Shown: positions 29,367 through 39,319, numbered from the stretch's first letter. The stretch is DNA of 64,000 bases from SKKY01 sp965228015 (GCA_965228015.1 OZ245787.1:310001-374000), one strand, 5' to 3'. Numbers and translations are program-made. The notes: a model not told the origin generated them from the sequence alone.

Positions 29367-30101
29367 TTGAACAAAACAGTATTAATAACCGGGGGAGCCA
29401 AAGGCGTAGGAAGAGCCATGGCTGAGATATTTGCTTTGAAAGGATATAATGTAGTTTTTAATTTCTACAGATCATATAACGAAGCTAAAGATTTAGAATG
29501 CCGGCTTAGAGAAATGGGATGTGAAGCCTACGGAGTTCATGGAGATATAACTAAAAATGAGGATGTTGAAAGAATATTTGATTTTATCGAAAATAAATTT
29601 TCAGGAGCAGATATTCTAATTAACAATGCAGGTATAAGCCAGTTTAAGTTATTTACTGATATCTCCGATGAAGATTGGGACTTAATGATAAATGTAAATT
29701 TAAAAGGAATGTTTAACTGTTGTAAAAAAGCAGTACCATATATGATAAATAATAAAAGAGGAAAGATAATTAATATTTCATCAATTTGGGGAATGGTTGG
29801 AGCTTCCTGTGAAGTTCATTATTCTACTTCAAAAGCAGGAATGATAGGTTTTACAAAAGCTTTAGCTAAAGAACTGGGTCCCTCAGGAATTCAGGTCAAT
29901 TGTATAACCCCTGGAGTAATAGAAACTGATATGATAAGCGCTCTTAGCGAGGAAGACAAATGTTCTTTAAGGGATGAAACCCCTTTGTTACGTTTAGGAA
30001 AGCCAGAAGATATTGCTAACCTGGCTTTATACCTTTCATCTTCAGAAGCAGATTTTATTACGGGACAGATTATAAGCCCAAATGGTGGAATGGTAATATA
30101 A
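29367..30101 (+). CDS. short-chain dehydrogenase/reductase, EF-P 5-aminopentanone reductase-like (YmfI/EfpI)
   Basis: This SDR has the cofactor motif TGGAKGVG, NNAG, and the catalytic Ser, Tyr and Lys (NISSIWG, HYSTSK). The stretch around GASCEVHYSTSK and AKELGPSGIQVNC is the form I associate with YmfI-type reductases that finish the 5-aminopentanol modification of elongation factor P; a general FabG-like role is the alternative. TTG 29367 is preferred (GGAG 9 bases upstream), giving 244 residues. It opens the long housekeeping block after the decayed signalling genes. Confidence 0.8.
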   Translation: MNKTVLITGGAKGVGRAMAEIFALKGYNVVFNFYRSYNEAKDLECRLREMGCEAYGVHGDITKNEDVERIFDFIENKFSGADILINNAGISQFKLFTDISDEDWDLMINVNLKGMFNCCKKAVPYMINNKRGKIINISSIWGMVGASCEVHYSTSKAGMIGFTKALAKELGPSGIQVNCITPGVIETDMISALSEEDKCSLRDETPLLRLGKPEDIANLALYLSSSEADFITGQIISPNGGMVI

Positions 30102-30123
30102 GTGAAAAGTACAGGTGATTACT

Positions 30124-31389
30124 ATGGATTTGTTCGATTATAATAGTGAAATAAATAAAAAAGAATCTCCATTGGCAGACAGAATGCGTCCTGAAAATAT
30201 TAATGACATTAAAGGGCAAAAGCATATTCTTGGTTCTGGGAAAATTATAAACCGACTTGTTGAAGCAGACCGTTTAAGTTCCATGATTTTTTATGGACCT
30301 TCCGGAACAGGCAAAACAACTATTGCCATGGCAATTGCCAATACAGCAGGAGCGGACTTTAACAAACTTAATGCTGTAGTTAGCGGAGTTCAGGACATTA
30401 AAAAAATAATATCTAAGGCAGAGGATAATAAGAAATACTATAACAAAAAGACTATTCTTTTTATTGACGAAATTCACAGGTTTAATAAATCACAACAAGA
30501 TGCGCTTCTGCCTTCAGTAGAATCAGGATTGTTAATTTTAATTGGAGCCACCACGGAAAATCCATATTTCTCTATAAACACAGCTCTGCTTTCAAGAACT
30601 AATGTTTTTCAAATAAAAAGTCTTGAAAATACAGCTTTAATGAATATTCTTGGTGATGCCCTAAAGAATAAAGAAAAAGGATTGGGAGATTTTTCTGTTA
30701 GCATTTCCAAAGAAGCTTTAGAACACATTGTAAACTTTGCTTCTGGAGATGCCCGAAAAGCCCTTAATGCTTTGGAAATTGCTGTTTTATCTACAGTTCC
30801 TGATTCACAGGGTCAAAGAATTATTAATTTACAAACAGCAGAAGATTCTGTTCAAAGGCCAGCTATAAGTTATGATAAGTCTGGAGATATGCGCTATGAT
30901 GCTATATCAGCCTTCATAAAAAGCATGAGAGGTTCTGACCCAGATGCTACGGTTTATTACCTGGCCCTTATGCTGGAAGCTGGAGAAGATCCTTTATTTA
31001 TTGCCAGAAGGGTATTAATTTTCGCTTCTGAAGATATAGGTTTGGCTGATAGTAATGCTCTTAGTGTTGCTTTAGCTGCCTATCAGTCCCTGGAAAGACT
31101 TGGAATGCCGGAAGGCAGAATTGTTTTGTCTCATTCTGTACTTTATTGTGCTCTGGCTAAAAAAAATAATGATGCTTATGTAAGTATAGATCACGCACTA
31201 AGTCGGGTCAGAAAAGGTGAAATTCATCCCGTACCTGAACACCTAAGGGATGTTCATTATCCAGGAGCAGCCAAACTGGGGAATGGTTTGGAATATAAGT
31301 ATCCTCATAATTATCCAGGTAATTGGGTTGAACAACAATATTTGCCAGATAAACTTGTTGGAGAAAAGTTTTTTAAAAGAAAGGAATAA
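30124..31389 (+). CDS. rarA: replication-associated recombination protein RarA (MgsA)
   Basis: This clamp-loader-like AAA+ ATPase acts at stalled replication forks. The 421 residues show Walker A (YGPSGTGKTTIA), Walker B (ILFIDEIHRFNKSQQDALLP), sensor 1 (IGATTENPYFSINTALLSR) and the tetramerisation region (AGEDPLFIARRVLIFASEDIGLAD). ATG at 30124 is preferred over the upstream in-frame GTG because AGGTGA overlaps the latter. mnmA follows 7 bases later. Confidence 0.96.
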   Translation: MDLFDYNSEINKKESPLADRMRPENINDIKGQKHILGSGKIINRLVEADRLSSMIFYGPSGTGKTTIAMAIANTAGADFNKLNAVVSGVQDIKKIISKAEDNKKYYNKKTILFIDEIHRFNKSQQDALLPSVESGLLILIGATTENPYFSINTALLSRTNVFQIKSLENTALMNILGDALKNKEKGLGDFSVSISKEALEHIVNFASGDARKALNALEIAVLSTVPDSQGQRIINLQTAEDSVQRPAISYDKSGDMRYDAISAFIKSMRGSDPDATVYYLALMLEAGEDPLFIARRVLIFASEDIGLADSNALSVALAAYQSLERLGMPEGRIVLSHSVLYCALAKKNNDAYVSIDHALSRVRKGEIHPVPEHLRDVHYPGAAKLGNGLEYKYPHNYPGNWVEQQYLPDKLVGEKFFKRKE

Positions 31390-31396
31390 AATTAAT

Positions 31397-32440
31397 ATGA
31401 AAAAAGTAGCAGTTGGAATGAGCGGGGGAGTAGACAGCTCGGTAACAGCTTATTTATTGAAAAAACAAGGTTATGAAGTAGTTGGTGTATATTTACAAAT
31501 GATAGAAAAAAAAGATGCAGAAAAAGGCCTTGCTGATGCTCGGAGAGTTGCAGAACAATTAGGAATTGAATTCAGACATTTTGATATCAGGGATAAATTT
31601 AAAGAAAAAGTAATTAAATACTTCACGGATTCATATATAGCAGGAATAACTCCAAATCCTTGTGTTGTTTGTAACAGAGAAATAAAATTCAAACTGTTTT
31701 TTGATTTGGTTAAAGATTTTGATGTTGACTACCTTGCAACAGGACACTACGTGAAAGTAATTAAAGATGAGAAATCAGGTTTTTTTCATTTAGAAAAAGC
31801 GGAGGATGCTCTTAAAGACCAGACTTATTTTTTATATTATTTGAATCAAGATGTACTTAGTAAAGTTTTATTTCCCCTTGGTGAATATAAAAAAGAAGAA
31901 GTTAAGAAAATTGCAGAAGAAGCTGGTCTTTATGTAGCGCAAAAAAGTGAAAGTCAGGAAATATGTTTTATTCCAGATAATGATTATAAAAAGTATCTTA
32001 AAGAAGCATTTGGTGACAAAACATTTAAAAAGGGACCGGTTTTTGATCTGGAAAATAAAAAAGTTGGTAAACATCTTGGTTTGCCTTTTTATACAATTGG
32101 GCAAAGGAAAGGCCTTGGAATAAGTATGGAATATCCAGCTTATGTAATTAAAACTGATCAAGAAAAAAATGCATTATATCTTGGGAAAAATGAAAATCTT
32201 TTCTCTGATAAACTAATTGCAGGGGAGATTAATCTTTTAACCGGAGTTTCCTTTGATGAGGATACAGAATATGATATAAAAATCAGGTACAGTACAAGAA
32301 CTTCAAAGGGGAAAGTAAGAAGTCTCCTTCAGGGGAAAATTAAAGTATCTTTTACAGAACCTCAAAGGGCTATAACCCCAGGACAATCAGTAGTTTTGTA
32401 TAAGGAGGACCTTTTGGTTGGTGGCGGAGTTATAATGTGA
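31397..32440 (+). CDS. mnmA: tRNA-specific 2-thiouridylase MnmA
   Basis: MnmA thiolates U34 of tRNA Lys, Glu and Gln. The 347-residue protein has the PP-loop SGGVDSSV, catalytic Cys residues in NPCVVCN and SQEICFIPD, and YTIGQRKGLGI in the central domain. Start ATG 31397 is well supported by the conserved N-terminus MKKVAVGMSGG and an AAGGA upstream. Usually a cysteine desulfurase supplies sulfur; none is adjacent here. Confidence 0.97.
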   Translation: MKKVAVGMSGGVDSSVTAYLLKKQGYEVVGVYLQMIEKKDAEKGLADARRVAEQLGIEFRHFDIRDKFKEKVIKYFTDSYIAGITPNPCVVCNREIKFKLFFDLVKDFDVDYLATGHYVKVIKDEKSGFFHLEKAEDALKDQTYFLYYLNQDVLSKVLFPLGEYKKEEVKKIAEEAGLYVAQKSESQEICFIPDNDYKKYLKEAFGDKTFKKGPVFDLENKKVGKHLGLPFYTIGQRKGLGISMEYPAYVIKTDQEKNALYLGKNENLFSDKLIAGEINLLTGVSFDEDTEYDIKIRYSTRTSKGKVRSLLQGKIKVSFTEPQRAITPGQSVVLYKEDLLVGGGVIM

Positions 32441-32478
32441 TATAATTATTTAGTTACAAGAATACGAGGAGGAGAAAT

Positions 32479-35121
32479 ATGCTTACAGCAAAAGAAATAA
32501 GAAGAAAATTTATAGAATATTTTAAAAACCATGGTCATGAAGAAGTAAGAAGCTCTTCATTAATCCCTTATAACGATCCTACTTTGCTTTTCAATAATGC
32601 AGGTATGAACCAGTTTAAAGATGTATTTTTAGGCCTTGATAAAAGAGATTATTCAAGAGCTGTTACTTCCCAAAAATGTGTAAGAGCCGGTGGAAAACAC
32701 AACGACCTTGATACAGTTGGAAGGACAGCAAGACATCATACTTTCTTTGAAATGCTGGGTAATTTTTCCTTTGGAGATTATTTTAAAAGAGATGCAATAA
32801 CTTTTGCCTGGGAATTTTTAACAAAAGAAATGGGGCTTCCTCAGGATAAATTATATATTACTATTTTTGAAGATGATGACGAAGCCGAGGAACTTTGGAA
32901 AGAGCTAACTCCTGTCCCTACAGAAAGAATTTTAAAAATGGGAGAAAAAGATAATTTTTGGGCAATGGGAGATACCGGACCATGTGGGCCTTGCAGTGAG
33001 ATTCACATAGACAGAGGGGAAGATAAGAGCTGTGATGCTCCTGTGTGCGCCCTTGGAGTATGCGACTGTGATAGATGGCTAGAAATTTGGAACCTGGTAT
33101 TTATGCAATTTAACAGAGACGAAAAGGGAGTTTTAACTCCACTTCCTAAACCAAGTATTGATACAGGTATGGGACTTGAAAGAATAACAAGTGTTGTCCA
33201 GAATGTAGACAGTAACTATGATATAGATATAATCAGACCAATAATTGCTAAAGCTGAAGAAATTTCTGGGAAAAAGTATGATAAAGGTGCTGAAGGATTC
33301 CCCTTCCGCGTTATTGCCGATCATGCCCGTTCATGTGCCTTCCTGATTGCTGATGGTGTTTTACCAAGTAATGAAGGAAGAGGTTATGTATTAAGAAGAA
33401 TTTTAAGAAGAGCTGCAAGATTCGGTAAAGCATTGGGTATTCAAGGATCATTTTTATATCAGTTTCCTCCATTAATTGATCAGCTTATGGGAGAAGGTTA
33501 TCCTGAAATAGGAGAAAAAATGTCCTATGTTCAAAAGGTAATAAAAATTGAGGAAGAAAGATTCCAGCTTACATTAGAAGATGGAATGAAAATTGTAAAT
33601 GATACAATTGAAAAAATGAAAGCTGAAAACAGAACAATTATCACAGGTAAAGAAAGCTTTACTCTTTATGATACTTACGGATTTCCAATTGATTTAACTG
33701 GAGATATTGCTGAAGAAAATGGATTCACAGTTGATATTGATGGTTTTAACAAAGAAATGGAAATGCAAAGAAAAAGAGCAAGGGAGGCGCAAAAAGAAAA
33801 TCGTGCCTGGGATCTTGCAATGGCAGTAACTAATAATTTCCAGGAACTTTCAAAAACGGAGTTCGTTGGTTACGATAGTCTTAACACTGAAGTTAATCTT
33901 TTAGGTGCTCTTGTTGAAGGGGAGAAAAAAGATGTTGTTTATGAAGGTGAAGAGGCATATCTTCTCTTAGATAAAACTCCATTTTATGGCGAAGGTGGAG
34001 GTCAGATTGGTGATAAAGGTTTAATTACATTTAGCCATGGATCTGTTGAAATAACAGATACTAAAAAGCTTCCTGATGGAAAATTTGTCCATGTTGGTAA
34101 AGTAAAAGGGCAGGTTACTGTTGGTAAAACAGGAAATGCTCAAATAGCTGAATTTTTAAGAAAAAGCACAGAAAGGAACCACACAGCTACTCATGTTCTT
34201 CATAAAGTTTTGAAAGAAGTACTTGGAGACCATGTTAACCAAGCCGGTTCCTATGTAAATCCAGAAAGACTTCGTTTTGACTTCTCTCATTTTTCACAAG
34301 TTACTTCAGAAGAACTTGCTGATATTGAAAGAAAAGCAAATGAAACTGTATTCAAAGCAATCCAGGTTGATGCCTTTGAAACAGAGCTTGATAAAGCGAA
34401 GGAAATGGGTGTAACTGCACTTTTCGGAGAAAAATATGGAGAAGTTATACGCTGCATAAAAATTGGAGATTTCAGCTTTGAATTATGTGGTGGTACTCAT
34501 ATCAAAAATACAAGCGAAATTGGTTTATTTAAAATTATTTCTGAAGGAGCAGTAGCTGCCGGAGTAAGAAGAATAGAAGCTGTTACCGGGCTGGAAGCGT
34601 ATAAATATCAAAAAGAAGAAGAAAAATTATTTAATACAGTAATTGATAATCTTAAAACAATAAAAAGTGATGTAATTAACAGAATTGAACAATTACTGCA
34701 AAAAAATAAAGAACTGGAAAATGAAGTAGATAAATTTAAAAATCAGCAGTCAAAAAATGCTGTAGCAAATTTAATTGACAGTGCAAAAGAAATATCCAGA
34801 GTTAAAGTTCTTATAGCTGATGTTGAAAATCAAAGCATGGATATGCTTAGAGAAATGGCAGATCAATTCAGGGATAAATTAAGTTCTGCAGTAGTTGTTT
34901 TAGCCTCACCTGTTGATGGTAAAGTAAACTTAATTGCTGCTGCAACAAAAGATCTTGCTGGAAAAATTCATGCAGGCAATATTGTTAAAGAAGCTGCCAA
35001 AGCATGTGGCGGTGGCGGAGGCGGCCGCCCTGATCTTGCTCAGGCTGGAGGGAAAGATCCTTCTAAAATTAAAGAGGTTTTAGAAGCAGCAGAAAAGGTT
35101 ATTACAGAGCAACTTGGTTAA
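32479..35121 (+). CDS. alaS: alanyl-tRNA synthetase
   Basis: The 880-residue enzyme has the full domain set: catalytic core (FNNAGMNQFKDVFLG, TVGRTARHHTFFEMLGNFSFGDYF), the editing domain with HTATHVLHKVL and CGGTHIKNTSEIG zinc ligands, and the C-Ala domain ending CGGGGGGRPDLAQAGGKD. An AGGAGGAG is placed before the ATG. The alaS-ireB-ruvX order that follows is a conserved Bacillota cluster. Confidence 0.98.
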   Translation: MLTAKEIRRKFIEYFKNHGHEEVRSSSLIPYNDPTLLFNNAGMNQFKDVFLGLDKRDYSRAVTSQKCVRAGGKHNDLDTVGRTARHHTFFEMLGNFSFGDYFKRDAITFAWEFLTKEMGLPQDKLYITIFEDDDEAEELWKELTPVPTERILKMGEKDNFWAMGDTGPCGPCSEIHIDRGEDKSCDAPVCALGVCDCDRWLEIWNLVFMQFNRDEKGVLTPLPKPSIDTGMGLERITSVVQNVDSNYDIDIIRPIIAKAEEISGKKYDKGAEGFPFRVIADHARSCAFLIADGVLPSNEGRGYVLRRILRRAARFGKALGIQGSFLYQFPPLIDQLMGEGYPEIGEKMSYVQKVIKIEEERFQLTLEDGMKIVNDTIEKMKAENRTIITGKESFTLYDTYGFPIDLTGDIAEENGFTVDIDGFNKEMEMQRKRAREAQKENRAWDLAMAVTNNFQELSKTEFVGYDSLNTEVNLLGALVEGEKKDVVYEGEEAYLLLDKTPFYGEGGGQIGDKGLITFSHGSVEITDTKKLPDGKFVHVGKVKGQVTVGKTGNAQIAEFLRKSTERNHTATHVLHKVLKEVLGDHVNQAGSYVNPERLRFDFSHFSQVTSEELADIERKANETVFKAIQVDAFETELDKAKEMGVTALFGEKYGEVIRCIKIGDFSFELCGGTHIKNTSEIGLFKIISEGAVAAGVRRIEAVTGLEAYKYQKEEEKLFNTVIDNLKTIKSDVINRIEQLLQKNKELENEVDKFKNQQSKNAVANLIDSAKEISRVKVLIADVENQSMDMLREMADQFRDKLSSAVVVLASPVDGKVNLIAAATKDLAGKIHAGNIVKEAAKACGGGGGGRPDLAQAGGKDPSKIKEVLEAAEKVITEQLG

Positions 35122-35144
35122 TAATGTTAAGGGAGGAAAAAATA

Positions 35145-35399
35145 ATGAGTCGAAAATTTGATGAAACGGTTCACTTTAAAATTAATGCTGAAAAAGACAA
35201 TTATATTAAGGATGTGCTGGAGAAGGTTTATGAGTCTCTCGCGGAAAAAGGATATAACCCGGTGAATCAGCTAGTAGGCTATATTATTTCCGGAGACCCT
35301 GCTTATATTACCAGTTACAATGATGCAAGAAATCAAATAAAAAAAATTGACAGAAATGAATTAGCAGAAGAGTTACTTACAAAATATATGGAGAAGTAA
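35145..35399 (+). CDS. ireB: IreB family regulatory phosphoprotein (UPF0297)
   Basis: The 84-residue protein has the family signature (FDETVHFKI, YNPVNQLVGYIISGDPAYITSY, ARNQIKKIDR). In enterococci IreB is a target of a PASTA-type Ser/Thr kinase and affects envelope stress; the role here is inferred from family. The ATG at 35145 follows GGGAGG. Its position between alaS and ruvX is the usual one. Confidence 0.95.
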   Translation: MSRKFDETVHFKINAEKDNYIKDVLEKVYESLAEKGYNPVNQLVGYIISGDPAYITSYNDARNQIKKIDRNELAEELLTKYMEK

Positions 35400-35411
35400 A
35401 GAGGGATTATT

Positions 35412-35822
35412 TTGAGAATTATGGCTCTTGATGTAGGAGACAAAAAAATCGGAGTTGCTTTAAGTGACCCGTTAAAGATTACTTCTCAAGGTTTGGAAAC
35501 CTATATTCGTAAAGAAACAGAGGAAGACTACAAATATTTTGCGGAACTAATTAAAAAAAATGATGCAGAAATCCTTGTTGTCGGATTACCTAAAAATATG
35601 AATGGAACAGAAGGACCCCAGGCTGAGAAAGTAAAAGAGTTTATTAATAAATTACAAAAATATACAGATGTTAAAATAGATTATGCAGATGAAAGACTTA
35701 CAACAATGGAAGCAGAAAAAATGTTGATTTCAGGCGATGTTTCCAGAAAGAACAGAAAAAAAGTCGTTGATAAAGTTGCGGCAAATCTAATATTACAAAA
35801 TTACCTTCAAAGACATTATTAA
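35412..35822 (+). CDS. ruvX: RuvX/YqgF-family RNase H-fold nuclease (putative pre-16S rRNA nuclease)
   Basis: The 136-residue protein has the acidic active-site motifs MALDVGDKKIGVALSD, VVGLPKNMNGTEGPQAEKV, and DERLTTMEAEKML. Family members process the 5' end of 16S rRNA. TTG at 35412 follows GAGGG; an ATG three codons in is an alternative. Twelve bases separate it from ireB. Confidence 0.95.
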   Translation: MRIMALDVGDKKIGVALSDPLKITSQGLETYIRKETEEDYKYFAELIKKNDAEILVVGLPKNMNGTEGPQAEKVKEFINKLQKYTDVKIDYADERLTTMEAEKMLISGDVSRKNRKKVVDKVAANLILQNYLQRHY

Positions 35823-35891
35823 TCATTTTAATATTTCTTGCTTTTTAAATATATATTTGTTACGCTTTCTCTTGAAAGGAGTGGATGATTT

Positions 35892-36158
35892 ATGACAAAT
35901 AATCCTGATAATGAAAACTTAGTTCTGATTGATAAGGATGGAAATGAAGTAGAATTTGGCTTTATTGGCAGTCTGGAATCAGAAGGAAATGAATACGTTG
36001 TGCTTTCTCCAATTGACGGGGAAGATATTGATGAAATAATTATCTTCAAGGTTGAAAAAGATGGGGATGAAGAATTCCTTGCTGAAATAGAAGATGATGA
36101 AGAATGGGAAAAAGTTGCAGACTTATGGGATGAACTCTCAGAAGACGAGAAAGAGTAA
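35892..36158 (+). CDS. DUF1292 family protein
   Basis: This 88-residue very acidic protein (YVVLSPIDGEDIDEIIIFKVE) matches the DUF1292 family, which is nearly always found next to ruvX in Bacillota; its function is unknown. AAGGAG precedes the ATG. A strong terminator follows. Confidence 0.9.
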   Translation: MTNNPDNENLVLIDKDGNEVEFGFIGSLESEGNEYVVLSPIDGEDIDEIIIFKVEKDGDEEFLAEIEDDEEWEKVADLWDELSEDEKE

Positions 36159-36161
36159 TAA

Positions 36162-36195
36162 ACAGATGCCACCCCCTGGGGTGGCATCTGTTTTA
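36162..36195 (+). terminator. strong intrinsic terminator before mltG
   Basis: A nearly perfect 16-base-pair stem (AACAGATGCCACCCC with its complement) has a tiny loop and is followed by TTTTA. The symmetric A and T tails would allow both directions. Confidence 0.88.
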
Positions 36196-36213
36196 CTGCG
36201 CAAAGGAGAAAAA

Positions 36214-37233
36214 ATGGATAAAATAGTTAAAATATTCATGTCACTTTTTTTAGTATTTGCTCTTATATTGGCAGGGGGATATTTTTATTACAGAAATAAT
36301 TTAGCTCCTGTAAATTCATCACAAGAAGTAAATAAAGTTGAATTTCTTGTTGAAAAAGGTACAACACCAGGAGTTATTGCAAAAAAATTAAAAGAAAATA
36401 ACCTTATTAAAGATGAAAAATCCTTCCTGGCATTTGTAAGATTGAATAAACTTGATTCTCAGTTAAAAGCAGGAAATTATTTATTAACAGATGCCATGTC
36501 TGTAAAAGAAATTACAGATGTGATTATTAAAGGAGTTTTTATACAAAAAAGATTTACGGTTCCGGAGGGTTTTACAATCTGGCAAATCGCTGAGTTAATG
36601 GAAAAAGAAAATATTATGACTCAGGATGAGTTTTGGGATCTGGCAATTGAAGAAGATTTTCCTCAGTTCGATTTTTTAAAGGGACTTAAAAAAGATAAGT
36701 ACAGGATGGAAGGTTATCTTTTCCCTGAAACTTACTATATTTCTGAAACTGAAAATCCAAAAAAAATATTTGAAATAATGCTTATTCAATACCAAACCGT
36801 GAGGGATCGTTTACCAGAAAATAAATCTGGTTTAAATGAAAGAGAAGCTTTAATACTTGCTTCCTTTGTAGAGGCAGAATCAATGGCTCCCAAGGAAAGA
36901 CCAGTTATTGCATCTGTATTTTTAAACAGACTTGCTTTAAACATGCGTCTTGAATGTGATGCAACAATTCAATATACTTTAGGAAAAAGAAAAGAAATAG
37001 TCCTTTATAGCGACCTGGAAATCGATTCTCCTTACAATACCTACAGAAGAGCAGGGTTAACCCCTACTCCGATTTGTGCAACGGGAGAAAGCGCTTTAAG
37101 GGCAGTATATCAGCCTGAAGATACGGATTATTTGTTTTTCTTTGCTAAAAATGATGGCACAGGCGAACATATCTTTAACCAAACTTATACAGAACATGAA
37201 AGAGAAATGAGAGATTGGGATTACAGACAGTGA
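36214..37233 (+). CDS. mltG: endolytic transglycosylase MltG (YceG family)
   Basis: MltG cuts nascent peptidoglycan strands at the membrane. The 339 residues have an N-terminal membrane anchor (IFMSLFLVFALILAGGYFYY), a LysM-like segment and the YceG catalytic region with the conserved Glu in FVEAESMAPKERPVIASVFLNRL and the MRLECDATIQYTLG motif. AAGGAG lies just before the ATG. The stop overlaps the trmR start (GTGA), so the two are coupled. Confidence 0.95.
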   Translation: MDKIVKIFMSLFLVFALILAGGYFYYRNNLAPVNSSQEVNKVEFLVEKGTTPGVIAKKLKENNLIKDEKSFLAFVRLNKLDSQLKAGNYLLTDAMSVKEITDVIIKGVFIQKRFTVPEGFTIWQIAELMEKENIMTQDEFWDLAIEEDFPQFDFLKGLKKDKYRMEGYLFPETYYISETENPKKIFEIMLIQYQTVRDRLPENKSGLNEREALILASFVEAESMAPKERPVIASVFLNRLALNMRLECDATIQYTLGKRKEIVLYSDLEIDSPYNTYRRAGLTPTPICATGESALRAVYQPEDTDYLFFFAKNDGTGEHIFNQTYTEHEREMRDWDYRQ

Positions 37234-37874
37234 AGGATCTTTTAGAAACAGATTTGCAAAACTTTATAAAAAATATCCTTCCCGAAAAAAATGAACTGGA
37301 ATTGGAAATTCAAAAGTATGCTGAAGAAAACCATGTTTCTATTGTAGAAGAAGAAGTAGCTAATTTTTTAAAAGTAATTACAGGAATAAAAAAACCTGAA
37401 AAAATTTTAGAAATAGGTACTGGCTTAGGTTTTTCTACAATAAATATGGCAAAATCTTTAGGGGAAAAAGGAAAAATTACTACTATAGAATTGCTTAAAG
37501 GAAGAATGGAAAAAGCTGCATATTTTATTGAAAAGAGCGGAGAAAAAGAAAAAATAAAAATGATTCACGGTGATGGCCGGGAAATAATTAACCAACTTGA
37601 TGAAACTTTTGATATTATTTTTCTTGATGCTGCAAAAGGTCAGTATGGAAAATTCCTGGAAAAATGCGACTCCCTCTTAAATGATAATGGAATAATTATT
37701 GCAGATAATGTATTAATTAATGGCTGGGTTATAAATTTAGAATATCCGGAACGCAGAAAAAAGACTATGGTAGTTAATATGAGAAACTTTCTCGAAGGAT
37801 TCAGAAATAATAAAAAATACGAATTAACATTAATTCCTCTTGGAGATGGGGTAGCTTTAATTGGAAAAAGGTGA
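37230..37874 (+). CDS. trmR: TrmR-like O-methyltransferase (tRNA 5-hydroxyuridine methyltransferase)
   Basis: This class I SAM methyltransferase has the Rossmann motif EIGTGLGFSTINMA and acidic motifs FLDAAKGQYGKFLE and ADNVLINGWV. By family and position (mltG-trmR-U32 peptidase as in Bacillus yrrLMN) it should methylate 5-hydroxyuridine 34 to 5-methoxyuridine in tRNA. GTG 37230 overlaps the mltG stop and is taken as start; an in-frame TTG 15 bases upstream is less likely. Confidence 0.85.
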   Translation: MKDLLETDLQNFIKNILPEKNELELEIQKYAEENHVSIVEEEVANFLKVITGIKKPEKILEIGTGLGFSTINMAKSLGEKGKITTIELLKGRMEKAAYFIEKSGEKEKIKMIHGDGREIINQLDETFDIIFLDAAKGQYGKFLEKCDSLLNDNGIIIADNVLINGWVINLEYPERRKKTMVVNMRNFLEGFRNNKKYELTLIPLGDGVALIGKR

Positions 37875-37878
37875 AAAA

Positions 37879-39123
37879 ATGAAAAAAGCAGAACTATTAG
37901 CTCCTGCAGGTAATATTGATAAATTAAAATATGCATTAAACTATGGAGTTGATGCAGTATATATAGGCGGTAAGGCCTTTGGTTTACGGGCTTTTGCAGG
38001 AAATTTTACATTAAATGAGATAGATGCCGGGGTAAGATATGCTCATAAAAGAAATAAAAAAGTTTACCTAACAATGAATATCTTTCCAAGGAACAATGAT
38101 TTCGAAGGTTTAAATTCCTATCTTGGCCAGCTAAAGGAAATTGGTATAGATGCAATTATTGCTGCTGATCCTGGAATAATTTCTGTAATTAGAGAAAAGT
38201 ATCCTGATTTTGAAATTCATCTAAGTACTCAGGCAAATTGTACAAACTATCAAAGTGCTTTATTTTGGAAAAATCAGGGAATAAAAAGAATTGTATTAGC
38301 AAGAGAATTGAATTTAGAAGAAGTAAAAGAAATAAAAAATAAAACTCAAATGGAAATTGAAACTTTTATTCATGGAGCAATGTGTATTTCCTATTCAGGA
38401 AGATGTTTGCTAAGTAATTATATGGCTGGCAGAGACTCAAACAAAGGCGAGTGTGCTCAGCCCTGTCGCTGGAACTATAATCTTGTCGAAGAAAAAAGAC
38501 CTGGAGAATATTATCCTGTAGTCCAGGATGAAAGAGGAACTTATGTTTTTAATTCTCAGGATATGTGTCTTTTCGACGGATTAGATAAAATTCTGGCAGC
38601 AGGTACTGACAGTTTAAAAATTGAAGGACGAATGAAAAGCATTTACTATGTATCAACCATTGTCAGAGCCTACAGGAAGCTTATAGATAACTATTATAAC
38701 CCTTCAGAATACTTTGACTTTAATTACTGGAGAAATGAGCTGGAAAAGGTTTCTCACAGGCCATATACAACAGGTTTTTATTTTGGAGAAATGGAAAAAA
38801 ATTCAGCCTTTACTGAAAGTTCAACTTATATTCAACCTTATGATTTTATTGGTATTGTAAGAGAATATGATCCAATTAATAAAATGGCTGTAATTGAACA
38901 AAGAAATAACTTTAAAGTTGGAGACAGGGTAGAAGTTTTTGGTCCTGTCACTGGAGATTTCAACTTTTCTATAGATAAAATTTTTAGTGAGTCAGGTTAT
39001 GAAATGGATGTAGTCCCCACTCCTAAAACTATTGTAAAAGTTCCTGTTCCTTATCCTGTAAGAACTATGGATTTATTAAGAAGGGAAAGCAAAGATGGCG
39101 GAATCAGAAAGTTTATTGATTAA
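37879..39123 (+). CDS. U32-family tRNA uridine 34 hydroxylase-like protein (TrhP/YrrN-O type)
   Basis: The 414 residues show the U32 barrel (AELLAPAGNIDKLKYALNYG), the signature ETFIHGAMCISYSGRCLLSNY and the Cys cluster continuing at GECAQPCRW, which fits the iron-sulfur TrhP enzymes that make ho5U34 with prephenate. It lies directly downstream of trmR, which uses that product. ATG 37879 follows AAGGTGA. Bacillus has two such subunits; only one full-length protein is present here. Confidence 0.88.
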   Translation: MKKAELLAPAGNIDKLKYALNYGVDAVYIGGKAFGLRAFAGNFTLNEIDAGVRYAHKRNKKVYLTMNIFPRNNDFEGLNSYLGQLKEIGIDAIIAADPGIISVIREKYPDFEIHLSTQANCTNYQSALFWKNQGIKRIVLARELNLEEVKEIKNKTQMEIETFIHGAMCISYSGRCLLSNYMAGRDSNKGECAQPCRWNYNLVEEKRPGEYYPVVQDERGTYVFNSQDMCLFDGLDKILAAGTDSLKIEGRMKSIYYVSTIVRAYRKLIDNYYNPSEYFDFNYWRNELEKVSHRPYTTGFYFGEMEKNSAFTESSTYIQPYDFIGIVREYDPINKMAVIEQRNNFKVGDRVEVFGPVTGDFNFSIDKIFSESGYEMDVVPTPKTIVKVPVPYPVRTMDLLRRESKDGGIRKFID

Positions 39124-39319
39124 AGTTAATCCTGAAGATGTAATATTCTTTGACAAAATTATTGAAAGCATTGATAATTTAGCAATAGTAACAGTAATAA
39201 ATGGGAAAGAGGGTTTGCTAGAAATAAAAAACCCTCTTTCTTTAAGAAATGAATTATTGGAAGTGTTGAAGAATATTGGCAAAAAGTATCAAATTATAAC
39301 TGAACAGGAGAAAAAATGA
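39095..39319 (+). CDS. DUF4911 domain protein
   Basis: A 74-residue protein (LLIKVNPEDVIFFDKIIESIDNL) belonging to the small DUF4911 family of unknown function. Its start lies 29 bases inside the end of the preceding gene and its stop overlaps the next ATG, so it is tightly coupled on both sides. Confidence 0.8.
   Translation: MAESESLLIKVNPEDVIFFDKIIESIDNLAIVTVINGKEGLLEIKNPLSLRNELLEVLKNIGKKYQIITEQEKK

Noticed and set aside
32440..32480. T-box leader before alaS, and before hisS or aspS
   Set aside because: Gaps are 38 bases or less and contain only ribosome binding sites; no GGTGG-type antiterminator motif.
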